Shown piece by piece: positions 12,312 to 20,835 of a DNA stretch of 37,780 nt. The DNA is from a virus. The translations under genes were made by a program, and so were the position numbers. Where the stretch lies: IMG/VR virus record IMGVR_UViG_3300037042_002121, positions 1 to 37,780 of that record. One strand, 5' to 3'. Each line of letters opens with the position of its first letter. The stretch's first letter is position 1. Below the pieces are notes generated by a model. It saw only the letters and a program-made list of their open reading frames with translations, ran no database searches and was not told the origin of the DNA.

Positions 12312-15305
12312 TCAGCCGATGCGCAAACCCCGGCCAAGATACGCGTATGCGCGCGCTGCCGCACTCGCTGCGCCCCACGATGCGTGGTCGATGTCGTCGC
12401 CCGGCTGCAACCCGTGCGGCGCGTCGAACTCTAACAGGCCGATGACCCTGTCCACGATTGTGCGCTGAACCGCTGCCGCATAGTCGCCCGCAGGCACGCA
12501 GCGCACCGAGTCGCCAATGGCGAAGTACTTGAGCGACGTGCGCTCGATGTCGGTCTGCGCCTCGCCCGTGCGCGGCTCTGTGGTGTCTGTGTAGACGTTG
12601 TCCTCGACGCGCACGACGAGTGGCGACAGTACGTCTCTAACGCGCAGCGATGGCGACCAGCCCGCAGCGCGCATGCCCGCTGACGCAAGCGTGAGAGCGA
12701 CGCGACCCTGCAGCCAGTCGCGTTCGACGCCGAGCACGCGGCACGCCTGCGCGCTGATGCCAATGGACCCGTCGATGCCGATTGCACTTGCGCAAGTCAG
12801 CGTCACGACGTCGCCGAGCCCTACCTCAAGCGCGCCCGGATGGTCGACAGAAACTGCGACCTGATACCGCACGCGCGGTGCGCCCGCTCTGCGCCGCAAG
12901 TGCTGCACGATTGGCAGAATGGCAACCGCCACGTCTGCCGGGTCGCCGTCGAATCGAATGCCGCGCAGGTCAAGCGCGAGCTGCTCGCCCGCGTCACCGC
13001 CCGCAGCCGTGACCGCGTCGCTGTCCACGTATGTCGTGATGCGCTGCGCAACGCCTGCCGCATCGTGGTCGCTCTCCAGTCGATACGCGCGCACCACGCG
13101 ACCGTCGATGCTCGATGCGCACTGCCCATCTGTGAGCAAGTCGGCGTCGGTGATTGCCATGACCGACTCAGCATCATGCGCAGGCGCAAGGCTCGTGAGC
13201 GTGAGCCGCTGTCGACCGTCGACCCACCGCTGAACGACCGCACCGCCGAGCAGCGTGAGCACGTCGCGCAGGGTTTCGTCCACGCTCTTCGTCGGGTCGA
13301 TGTCGAAGTCGCTGCCCTGCAGTGCGTCAGGCACAGCAAACGACAGGAACGCGCTTTCGGCGATGTCGCTCGCGTCGAGGTTCGCGCCGTACGCAAGCAC
13401 GTCGTAAGCGCCATTCGTGCCCGTGCCCGCGCCGCTCTCTAGCAGCCGCAAAAGCAAGGTCGATGGAGCGACGCCGAGCGCGCGCGCGCGCGGCGTGACA
13501 GTGACGGGCGCGCCGTGGTCGAGCGCGTAAAGGTCGCCGTCGCCTTGCGCGCTGTCGACCGTCAACAGGTAGCCAATGAGCGCGCCCGTGTCCGGGTCAA
13601 GCGCAGGCGTCGACGCTGAAACCGTGACGTCGAATGCGCCGGTCGAGTAGTTCACCTCGCCGCCGCTGATGCGCATGACCTGCGGGCTGCCGCCTGCAAA
13701 CACGTCGTCGACCACGAGCAGTGCAGGCTCGACGCTGTGAAACCATGCGAGAGCAGGACCGCGACACGACAGCCGCGCGCGCGCCTCTGCGGTTGCGTTG
13801 CTGATTGCCTCGCGCCGTATCGCCGCGCTCTGCGTTTCGATGTCGATGAATGCCCGCGCATCGTCTGGCGCGCGGTAGTCGACGCCGACGCAGACGCGCG
13901 GCCCTACCGGTCCCCAACGCAACGCGAGTGCTGCCCCGCTCATGCCGGGCTCAACCAGACCCGCGCGCCACAGCCAACCCGCGCCATCCTGCGACAACTC
14001 GACTGACGCCCAGCGACCGAGCTGCCCTTGATTCGTGTTTACGCGCCAACGGTCGCACGCGTTCCATGTCGTGTTCCATGCGACCGCCGCAGGCAGCGCG
14101 CCGCTAATCACGGCGAGCGCGCGGTCTGGCCAGCGCACAATCTCGGGCGCACCTGCAGGGTCGACGAGCGACAGGATGCACGCCTCTTCGATGTACGGCG
14201 TGGTCAAGTCGCCGTCAGAGCCGACGATGATCGGGATGGCGACAGGGTCGACGTCGAGGCGGTCGTTTCCGATGTAACCGACCACGCGATGCACGATGCG
14301 CAGCGTGTTGTTGTATAGCTCGACGTCGCCTGCGCGCGGGTGTCCCATCGGCAGTGAGATGTCGAAGATGCGCTCATGCGCGAATCGCGCAGCCTGCGTC
14401 GTGTCAGCGTGCCCGCCGTTCTCGTCGTATGCCGCCTCGACCGCTGCACCTCGTTCCCATATCTGGTCAAGCCGTAGCTCTGCGCCAACGCGTGGCGTGA
14501 AGTAGTGCCACCCGCGAACGAGCGTCGTCGACACTGCGCCGCCCGCGAATCGTTGGCGCATGAGCGCAGACAGCGGAGCGATGCGCAGAGTAAGCGTCAT
14601 CCCGTCGCTCGACAGTTCGGGCTCGCGGTCAAGGACGCCGCGCCATATCTCGACATAGCTGCCGACGCGCGCGCCATCGACAACGGGCGCAGCCTCAACC
14701 GTTGCACGCCGCCCGCGCCAGAATGTGGGCTCGCTCGTGATGCTCGGTTGATAGCCGCGCGTTGGCTGATACAGGTGACGAGCGATGCGCGTATGCGCTG
14801 CGCCTCTCGTGCACGTCTGCAACTGCGCGCCAACGGTCGCTAGTGCGTACACGGACTCAAGCCCGATGTGGTACAGGCCCGCAGGCCACGCGCTCACGTC
14901 GTCGGTCGTGTCGATGTCAGTGGGGCCGAGTTCGTGCGGCACCGTGCCTGCGATAGTCGTGCGCAAGGTCGCGCCCGCAGGCCCGATGCGCCGCAACGTG
15001 CGCACGGGGTCTGCGCTGTATGTGCTGCCCGTCACGGTTGCCGCAGAGATTGGCGCATCGCGCGCGGCGAGGCGCACGACGACGGGCGATTGTGTGACCG
15101 TACATTCGACCTCTTCGATGCTTGACGATTCCGCGCCCATATCGAGTAGTGCGTTGACGTCTCGATACGTCAGCGCACCGCCCGTGCCGGGCACGGCGGA
15201 CACGTCAGGCGGAGGCCCGCAGAAATAGCGGTCGGTCAGACCCGCGACCGTGACGACGACTGCGAGCTGTCGCCCGCGCAGGTTGTCGAGCGCAGCAATC
15301 GTCAC
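12312..15305 (-). CDS. tail tip / central fibre-type structural protein
   Basis: The start is a GTG overlapping the upstream stop (GTGA), giving 997 residues beginning MTIAALDNLRGRQLAVVV; a longer Arg-rich extension in the same frame would run through the upstream gene and is rejected. It is beta-rich, with a hub-like first half (for example SYVEIWRGVLDREPELSSDGMTLTLRIAPLSALM). In the second half, FDIDPTKSVDETLRDVLTLLGG and LTLTSLAPAHDAESVMAITDADL resemble parts of baseplate hub or tail-associated proteins. As the last and largest gene of the tail block it probably forms the tip. The exact homologue is not recognised. Confidence 0.7.
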   Translation of the reverse strand: MTIAALDNLRGRQLAVVVTVAGLTDRYFCGPPPDVSAVPGTGGALTYRDVNALLDMGAESSSIEEVECTVTQSPVVVRLAARDAPISAATVTGSTYSADPVRTLRRIGPAGATLRTTIAGTVPHELGPTDIDTTDDVSAWPAGLYHIGLESVYALATVGAQLQTCTRGAAHTRIARHLYQPTRGYQPSITSEPTFWRGRRATVEAAPVVDGARVGSYVEIWRGVLDREPELSSDGMTLTLRIAPLSALMRQRFAGGAVSTTLVRGWHYFTPRVGAELRLDQIWERGAAVEAAYDENGGHADTTQAARFAHERIFDISLPMGHPRAGDVELYNNTLRIVHRVVGYIGNDRLDVDPVAIPIIVGSDGDLTTPYIEEACILSLVDPAGAPEIVRWPDRALAVISGALPAAVAWNTTWNACDRWRVNTNQGQLGRWASVELSQDGAGWLWRAGLVEPGMSGAALALRWGPVGPRVCVGVDYRAPDDARAFIDIETQSAAIRREAISNATAEARARLSCRGPALAWFHSVEPALLVVDDVFAGGSPQVMRISGGEVNYSTGAFDVTVSASTPALDPDTGALIGYLLTVDSAQGDGDLYALDHGAPVTVTPRARALGVAPSTLLLRLLESGAGTGTNGAYDVLAYGANLDASDIAESAFLSFAVPDALQGSDFDIDPTKSVDETLRDVLTLLGGAVVQRWVDGRQRLTLTSLAPAHDAESVMAITDADLLTDGQCASSIDGRVVRAYRLESDHDAAGVAQRITTYVDSDAVTAAGGDAGEQLALDLRGIRFDGDPADVAVAILPIVQHLRRRAGAPRVRYQVAVSVDHPGALEVGLGDVVTLTCASAIGIDGSIGISAQACRVLGVERDWLQGRVALTLASAGMRAAGWSPSLRVRDVLSPLVVRVEDNVYTDTTEPRTGEAQTDIERTSLKYFAIGDSVRCVPAGDYAAAVQRTIVDRVIGLLEFDAPHGLQPGDDIDHASWGAASAAARAYAYLGRGLRIG

Positions 15306-15946
15306 AGAGTTTCTCCCCACGCAGGCAGATACGCGACGGCATGCACGCGAGCCGACGACGTCACGACACGCAACACAGCGACAGCGCCGCGCACGTCGCC
15401 GCTTGTGGTCGCGCACTCAAGCGCGCGAGGGCTCGACGCAGATGCGCCGACAGCGAGGCCCGCGCGTCGCGCGTCACCTGTAACCTGCCAACGCGGTTCG
15501 ATGCGGCGCGTGTTCGCGTTCGCGTTGCGCGGTAGTTCCAACGCGGCGAGCGTTCCATCTGCGCGCGACCACTTGCAGCCGATGTCGATGACGTTGCCCG
15601 CGAGGTCGTCGAGCGTCACCGTGACAGACGGCGCACCGCTGCCGCCTGTCTCCATTGCGCTCACGAGCACTGCGACCTGCAACGCATCGTCAAGCGGCCC
15701 CACGGTAATCGGGCAATAGGCAACCTGCCCAACTCCATCCGTGGCGTGGACATAGCCGTTCAGATTGTCCGGGTTGGTCTCGACTCGCTGCGATACGTGA
15801 ACCGTGTACCAGTGGCGCGCGTAGATTCCGGCGACCGTGTTGACCGCTGCGGCATGACCCGCAAGGGTCTGCCCAACGACAGGCCGCGCCGTGTATTGCT
15901 CCGCCGCCGTCGGCACCTTGCGCCGCGCGCTGTATGGCACGCTCAA
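15302..15946 (-). CDS. tail-tip associated structural protein
   Basis: The 214-residue product begins MSVPYSARRKVPTAAEQYTARPVV. A TTG start is chosen because it overlaps the previous stop (TTGA) and GGAG lies six bases upstream; a GTG two codons later is the alternative. Beta-strand-rich sequence (VAVLVSAMETGGSGAPSVTVTLDDLAG) resembles virion proteins, but no family is recognised. Its position in the tail block is the main evidence for its role. Confidence 0.65.
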   Translation of the reverse strand: MSVPYSARRKVPTAAEQYTARPVVGQTLAGHAAAVNTVAGIYARHWYTVHVSQRVETNPDNLNGYVHATDGVGQVAYCPITVGPLDDALQVAVLVSAMETGGSGAPSVTVTLDDLAGNVIDIGCKWSRADGTLAALELPRNANANTRRIEPRWQVTGDARRAGLAVGASASSPRALECATTSGDVRGAVAVLRVVTSSARVHAVAYLPAWGETL

Positions 15947-17004
15947 GAGAAACTCCAGACGAGCAGGCCGTGCGTCGCATCAACCGTGCTCATGTAGGCC
16001 CGCTCGTCGTAATACGCGCCGGGCGCAGGTTGCGGCCAGATGCCGACGCCTTGCCACTCTATGCCGAGCGGTTGCGGCGATACGCTTGCGCGAGAGTCGC
16101 GCGCAATGGTTGTCGTCACGATGTCGCGCACCTTGCCTGCGGCAACGTCTACTTGCTGCACAGACCCGCTAAGCCCGTCGCCGTTGTATCGCACGAGCAC
16201 CTCGCCCGCAGCCGCCGACGTAACGCGCAGGCGCAACGCGAGGTCAACGAACCTGTCGCCAGCGTCGGGCATGCGCGGCATCAGCCACGCGTGACGATAC
16301 GGCGGCAACCTGTCCTGCGACGCAGTGACGACGTTCTGCAGGTCTGACACGTTGACGTGAACGTGCGGCAGCGCAGCGAGCGCGACTGCGTTTGCTCGCC
16401 ACTGCGCGCCGATGCGTGCGCTTAGTGGGTAGTCCGCGAGCAGTTCGCCGTCGTCGAATGCGACGCGCCCGTCGCTCGTGCGACCCGCAGGCAGTGCAGC
16501 AAGCGCCGGGTAATGCGCGACGATTGCCACGCATTCAACAGCGGTCGAGCCGTCGCCGCTCAACCGCAGGCTCACGGTCTCAAGTCCAGACACGAACGCC
16601 ACGGGCAGCGTCGTCGAGAACGACTGCAGCGTCGTCGTGAGGTTCGGCACGCTCAGCGTGTACGTGCCCGCACCGTTCGTCGTCTTGACTTGCACCTTAT
16701 GCGCTGCGACCGCAGGCCCAGTCACGACGCGCGCGAACACGGTAACGCCCACAGACGTTGCGCCAACAAGTTCTGGAATCTCCCACGTCGCCACGTCTGC
16801 GAGCGACGCAACGACGCGCCTGCACTCGCTGATGCCGCCCGTCTGCGCCCATGCCTGCGACACGACGACGCAACGCGCAACGCGCGAGAGCAAGAAGTTG
16901 TGCGCCTCGCCAAGCGGCGCGACCGTCGCCGCGTTTAGCAGTTCGCCCGTGAGCAACCGTTGCGGGTCGACAGGCGTGAACGTCGCAGGAATCGTGCGCG
17001 CCAT
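15943..17004 (-). CDS. tail structural protein
   Basis: The 353-residue product begins MARTIPATFTPVDPQRLLTGELLNAAT and is beta-rich throughout (VQVKTTNGAGTYTLSVPNL, VSLRLSGDGSTAVECVAIV). Its ATG overlaps the preceding stop as TAATG. No enzymatic motif is visible. Location between a distal-tail-type gene and the tip protein suggests a baseplate or tip component. Confidence 0.65.
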   Translation of the reverse strand: MARTIPATFTPVDPQRLLTGELLNAATVAPLGEAHNFLLSRVARCVVVSQAWAQTGGISECRRVVASLADVATWEIPELVGATSVGVTVFARVVTGPAVAAHKVQVKTTNGAGTYTLSVPNLTTTLQSFSTTLPVAFVSGLETVSLRLSGDGSTAVECVAIVAHYPALAALPAGRTSDGRVAFDDGELLADYPLSARIGAQWRANAVALAALPHVHVNVSDLQNVVTASQDRLPPYRHAWLMPRMPDAGDRFVDLALRLRVTSAAAGEVLVRYNGDGLSGSVQQVDVAAGKVRDIVTTTIARDSRASVSPQPLGIEWQGVGIWPQPAPGAYYDERAYMSTVDATHGLLVWSFS

Positions 17005-18245
17005 TATGGTTCCTCTGCGAGCGTCAGCGACAGCTCGCCAGACCGAACGCGCGCGCCATCGAGCGCGAACGTCTGCACGTCTGCCGCCGACGCTGCAACG
17101 CGAGCCACGATGCGCCCGCGCAAATGCTGCGTCGTGTAGTCAGCAGAGAACGGCGCAACTGCCGTGCCGTCATGCAGCGACTCAAGCCACCGATGGCGGC
17201 GCGGGTCGCCGTGGTCGAGCATGAGGGCGCACGGTTGTCCGCGTCCAATCGCAGGCCAGAAAGACGCGAGCGCCTGCCCCTCTTGATCTAGCTGCGACGT
17301 TGGGCCGCGCAGCGTATAGCCGACGTCGTGCAACGTCGCCGTGCCGATATGCCGACCACGCGCGCGACCGTCTGCGAGCGTCACTGCGCCGTCGTAGTTC
17401 TGTGCGCTGCACTGGTACCGCGTCAGCCCTCGCCACAACATCAGCACGAGCGGGCAAGGATAGGTCGCCGTGATGGTTGTTTGCAGCGACGCCGTGACGC
17501 CGACCTCGTCACCCGTGAACCCGAGCAGCCTGCGCCAAGCTAACGCCGACGACGAGCCGAAGAATGAGAACGCAGACACGACCGTTGGCGAGCTAACCCA
17601 CGCGCGCCCGTCCGAGTCGATGCCCCACCGAATGCGCCGCTGCACGTTGTCGGCAGTGTCGTTGTCGAAACGCTCAAGCGACTGCAGCGGCGAGACCGTG
17701 CCGTCGAATGTCGACGACGTGCGCATGGCAGTCGGCAGTGAGTGAACGCGCGTGCGGGCAGACGTGAGCGCAGTCGTCGTCGCGCCTGCGCTGATGCTCA
17801 ACACGTTCGGCGCTGCGCTCGGGTATTGGTTGCCACGCGACCACGCGCTCGGCGCAGTCACGATGCGATAACCCGCAACCGTGCTCGACGTCGTGACGCC
17901 TGCCGCGAACCCGTAGCAGTTGCCCGCACTTGCAGTCACATCGAACGATGCAAACGCAGTCGACGGCGCGCGAATGAACACGCGGTCTGCCGAGTCGATG
18001 CCGAGTTCCCACGCTACTGCGCCGCCGCCTGCTCCCGCCCATAGCGCCGCGAGTTGCTCTGCGATGCTCTGCCCGGTCTGCGAACCGTACCCGTGCAGGA
18101 ACGCGAGCACGTCAGGGTATCGCCCGCCGTCGTGCAGGCCCGTCGTTGCGCCAAGCGACACAGGGTTTGCGCCCCGATAGAACATCACCTGCGACGCAAG
18201 CGAGACCACGTCACACGCTCGCATCAGGCTCTGGATTGTCGCCAT
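17004..18245 (-). CDS. distal tail-type structural protein
   Basis: The start is the ATG overlapping the tape measure stop (TGATG), giving 413 residues; a GTG one codon earlier is possible. It follows the tape measure directly, the position of distal tail proteins in siphophages. The C-terminal part (LMLDHGDPRRHRWLESLHDGTA... LRGRIVARVAASAADVQTFALDGARVRSGELSLTL) is beta-rich. The family is not recognised with certainty. Confidence 0.65.
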   Translation of the reverse strand: MATIQSLMRACDVVSLASQVMFYRGANPVSLGATTGLHDGGRYPDVLAFLHGYGSQTGQSIAEQLAALWAGAGGGAVAWELGIDSADRVFIRAPSTAFASFDVTASAGNCYGFAAGVTTSSTVAGYRIVTAPSAWSRGNQYPSAAPNVLSISAGATTTALTSARTRVHSLPTAMRTSSTFDGTVSPLQSLERFDNDTADNVQRRIRWGIDSDGRAWVSSPTVVSAFSFFGSSSALAWRRLLGFTGDEVGVTASLQTTITATYPCPLVLMLWRGLTRYQCSAQNYDGAVTLADGRARGRHIGTATLHDVGYTLRGPTSQLDQEGQALASFWPAIGRGQPCALMLDHGDPRRHRWLESLHDGTAVAPFSADYTTQHLRGRIVARVAASAADVQTFALDGARVRSGELSLTLAEEP

Positions 18246-20044
18246 CACGCCACCGCCAATCGACCAGAGGTGAGACCGCCCGCGCGCGCGTCGCGCTGCG
18301 ACTGCCGCACGAGCACGCTCGACACTTCATCGACGCCGAGAATGACCGTCACTTGCGTCGGCTGCGATGCGACACGCGAGCCGCTCAGAGACGCAACGCG
18401 GTCGCCGCCGCCGCCCGATACAGGCGCGGAACCTGTCGACCCTGCCCTGCCTGCAGACCCCGCGCCGAGCGCGCGCGCAGTGCCCGCGAGAGCCACGCCA
18501 ACGCCGCCCATGATTGCTGCCGCCGTGCCGAGCTGAACAGGGTTCCATCCGGGCAACACGACGCCGCCCGTGACTGCGGAGATTGCAGCCGCCGCGCCGA
18601 GAAAAAGCGAATAAGCGAACGCCTGCGCCGACAACCCTGCGGCGACCTCGCCCGCAAGTTTGCTGAACGACTTGCCTGCCTTGCCGCCGTCGATGATGAG
18701 TGACGCGAGCGACGCGCCCGCTGCCTGCGTGAACGACTGCAGCGCAGAGACGCCCATTGAACCGAGGTCCATTGCGCTCTTGGTTAGGTTGTCGAACTGC
18801 GCTGCGCCATTGCCCGCGAGGTCGTTTGCAAGTCGCGCCGTATCAAGCCCTTGCTGTGCACGTTGCGCGTTCTGTGTCTGCCGTTCGGCAAGCACGCGGT
18901 CGATGGCGTCGAACTCTTCGGCGAGGTCGTCTGCGCCCATGCCGAGCACGCCCTGCACGCTGCGCGACTGCGACGGGAACAACCCGTCAGTGACGCCGAC
19001 TGTGCCAGCCTCGACGCCACGCGACAGGCGCGACGCGCGAGCCTCTGCGCCTGCGCGAGCAACGAGCGGGTCGATTGCCGCAAGCGCCTTGCGCAGACCC
19101 TCAAGCGACGACGTTTCAGCCGTCACCGCTTTCGCGCGCGACACGCTTGCAACCGTCGCAGCCTGCGTCGCAGTCGCTGTCGCCGTCGTTGCTTTCGCCG
19201 CCTTTTCCTCTGCCTCAGTCTTGAGCCCGAGACTCTTGCGCGCATCGTCGCGCGTCTTTTGCAGCGCCCGCTCAGTTGCCTCAAGCGTCGACGTGGTGCC
19301 CGCAATCTTAGCGGCGATGTCCGGGATGCTCGCCTCAAGCGTGGCGATGTCGGCCTGTAGCCCTGCAACGATGTCGCCCGTGCCCTTGCTCGACGACTGC
19401 GCCAGCGCGCGAACGCGCCCAAAGTCTGCGATGTCTGCGCGCGCGATTGCGAGGCGTCGCGGCACCTCGTCGCGCTGCGCAATGAGGCTGCGTAGCTCGC
19501 TCTGTAGAAACTCGATGTCTGCAGTGAGCGAGCCAGCCTGCAGGCCCGCGCCTTCGACCTGCACGCGTTGCGCGCCAGACGCACCCGCGCCGCCCGGCCC
19601 TGCGCCGAGAGCAGCATAAAGCGCCTTGACGTCGTCCTCGCTACTGCGTGCCGCCTTGCCGATTGACTCAAGCGTGGTCCGCAGCGTCGCCGCACGATTC
19701 GCAAACGTGTCGCTCGCCGCTGCCGCATCAAGCGCGATCTTGCCGAAGTCGATGAGCTGCCCAATGACCGTGCCAAGCGGACCCGCGAGCCCGACGCCAA
19801 GCGCCACGCTCGCAATGTCGAGCGCACCGTTGAGCGCGCGCATCGGCTTCTCGACTGAATCAACCGCGTCGTCGAGCTTGCGCGTTGCGCTCTCGAACCT
19901 GCCGAAGAGACCGCCCGACTTTTCAGCCGCGCGACCTGTCTGCTCGGCTGCGCGTTCAACGCGCTTGAGCCCGCCCTCTACTTTGTCGACGCCGTCGAGC
20001 GTGACTGCAAACGAGACGTCGCCCGCGCTCTGTGAAACCGCCAT
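18245..20044 (-). CDS. tail tape measure protein
   Basis: The 599-residue protein starts after a good GGAGG. It has an N-terminal helical/coiled part (GGLKRVERAAEQTGRAAEKS), long Ala-rich coiled coils (about 150-330), a hydrophobic region near 465-530 (AYSLFLGAAAAISAVTGG, GTAAAIMGGVGVALAG), and a Gly/Ser-rich C-terminal linker. This is the usual build of tape measures, which set tail length and thread the genome into the cell. At roughly 1.5 angstrom per residue (rule of thumb) a tail near 90 nm is expected. It follows the frameshifted chaperone pair, as is typical. Confidence 0.85.
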   Translation of the reverse strand: MAVSQSAGDVSFAVTLDGVDKVEGGLKRVERAAEQTGRAAEKSGGLFGRFESATRKLDDAVDSVEKPMRALNGALDIASVALGVGLAGPLGTVIGQLIDFGKIALDAAAASDTFANRAATLRTTLESIGKAARSSEDDVKALYAALGAGPGGAGASGAQRVQVEGAGLQAGSLTADIEFLQSELRSLIAQRDEVPRRLAIARADIADFGRVRALAQSSSKGTGDIVAGLQADIATLEASIPDIAAKIAGTTSTLEATERALQKTRDDARKSLGLKTEAEEKAAKATTATATATQAATVASVSRAKAVTAETSSLEGLRKALAAIDPLVARAGAEARASRLSRGVEAGTVGVTDGLFPSQSRSVQGVLGMGADDLAEEFDAIDRVLAERQTQNAQRAQQGLDTARLANDLAGNGAAQFDNLTKSAMDLGSMGVSALQSFTQAAGASLASLIIDGGKAGKSFSKLAGEVAAGLSAQAFAYSLFLGAAAAISAVTGGVVLPGWNPVQLGTAAAIMGGVGVALAGTARALGAGSAGRAGSTGSAPVSGGGGDRVASLSGSRVASQPTQVTVILGVDEVSSVLVRQSQRDARAGGLTSGRLAVA

Positions 20045-20047
20045 CGG

Positions 20048-20278
20048 CTACCTCCGCAGGGCTCGGTCCATTTCGTAGTTCTCGGCGGCGCGCAGTTCTC
20101 GCGTCAACAGCAACACGCCGTCGACAACTGCGGCGCTCGGGTAGGGTACCACGTCGTCGACGCGTTGCCCTCTGCCCGTCCATTCGTAGGCGTCAAGCAC
20201 CGCAGAGACCCACGGCGATGACGCCTCACACAGCGGGCACGCGTCAAGGTCTGCGAACTCGTCAGACCCGAGCGCCAT
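20048..20278 (-). CDS. tail chaperone T domain (downstream frame)
   Basis: From its first ATG this frame codes for 76 residues (MALGSDEFADLDACPLCEAS...). It is probably expressed mainly as the C-terminal part of a G-T fusion made by -1 frameshifting, because the frame stays open upstream to the slippery site at 20410-20416. CPLC here pairs with C-H-x3-C-x2-C in the part translated only after the shift, forming a plausible zinc site. The ATG could also be used directly, since it lies just behind the stop of the upstream frame. Confidence 0.7.
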   Translation of the reverse strand: MALGSDEFADLDACPLCEASSPWVSAVLDAYEWTGRGQRVDDVVPYPSAAVVDGVLLLTRELRAAENYEMDRALRR

Positions 20279-20835
20279 GCTTAGAGCAGTATCGGCGGGC
20301 GGGAGCCCCGCGCGCTCCGCGCAGGTTGCGCAGCCGTCGACGTGGCAGCGGTAGCCGTGACGCTCTGCGACGCCTCGCCATGCGATGGCGCGGATGGCGA
20401 GGGCTGCGCTTTTCCCAACGTCGAGACCGCAACCACGTGCTCGACAACCTCTGCGAGCAGTGCGAGCACGACGCCGCCGCGCATGCGGTCGTACAGCGCG
20501 CGCACCGGGTAGCCATCTGCGCTGCGCTGCAGGTCGGGAAAGTCGCTGATGCTCTCAACGACATCTGCGCAGATCGCCTCAAGTCGTGCGAGCCCGCGCG
20601 CCACGTCGTCGCCCGTGGCTGCGCTCGTGCGCATGTCGTGCAGCACAAGTGCCCGACGGTCGAGCGGGCGCGCTGATACCCACGTCGCATCCTGTGGCAC
20701 GACAAGTGCCGATGCGTCACGCGTGCGCGTATACGCGTCGAGAGCTTCTGCGGTGTTCGCCTCTCGCACTGCGTCGTCGCACGCGAGCACGAACCGCGTT
20801 GGCACTGCCGTTGACGTTACGACCTGCAGCGCCAT
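20048..20835 (-). CDS. G-T tail assembly chaperone fusion (-1 frameshift product)
   Basis: Residues 1-142 come from the upstream frame to Lys142 (AAA, 20412-20410). After a -1 slip translation goes on as SAALAIRAIAWRGVAERHGY and into the T domain, 262 residues in all. The downstream frame has no stop between the slip site and its end. Tail chaperones G and GT in lambda and many siphophages are made this way, and GT links the tape measure to the tail tube. The order tail tube, G, T, tape measure is conserved here. Confidence 0.8.
20281..20835 (-). CDS. tail assembly chaperone G
   Basis: The 184-residue zero-frame product begins MALQVVTSTAVPTRFVLACDD. It has helical segments in the first 140 residues and a low-complexity tail (SPSAPSHGEASQSVTATAATSTAAQPARS) that is just what is read if no shift occurs. 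Gene order (after the tail tube, before the tape measure) and the slippery site inside it identify it. It overlaps the tail tube gene by TGATG. Confidence 0.75.
   Translation of the reverse strand: MALQVVTSTAVPTRFVLACDDAVREANTAEALDAYTRTRDASALVVPQDATWVSARPLDRRALVLHDMRTSAATGDDVARGLARLEAICADVVESISDFPDLQRSADGYPVRALYDRMRGGVVLALLAEVVEHVVAVSTLGKAQPSPSAPSHGEASQSVTATAATSTAAQPARSARGSRPPILL
20410..20416 (-). other. -1 ribosomal frameshift site GGGAAAA
   Basis: The heptamer GGGAAAA is in the required register: TTG-GGA-AAA in the zero frame, i.e. X XXY YYZ. Lambda uses GGGAAAG at the same place. The following -1 frame is open for 120 codons and reaches the T domain. Confidence 0.85.

Noticed and set aside
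12312-15416. Longer start for the tail-tip protein
   Set aside because: The extra residues are Arg/Cys-rich and overlap the upstream gene by more than 100 bases. The GTG in the GTGA overlap is the usual coupling in this genome.
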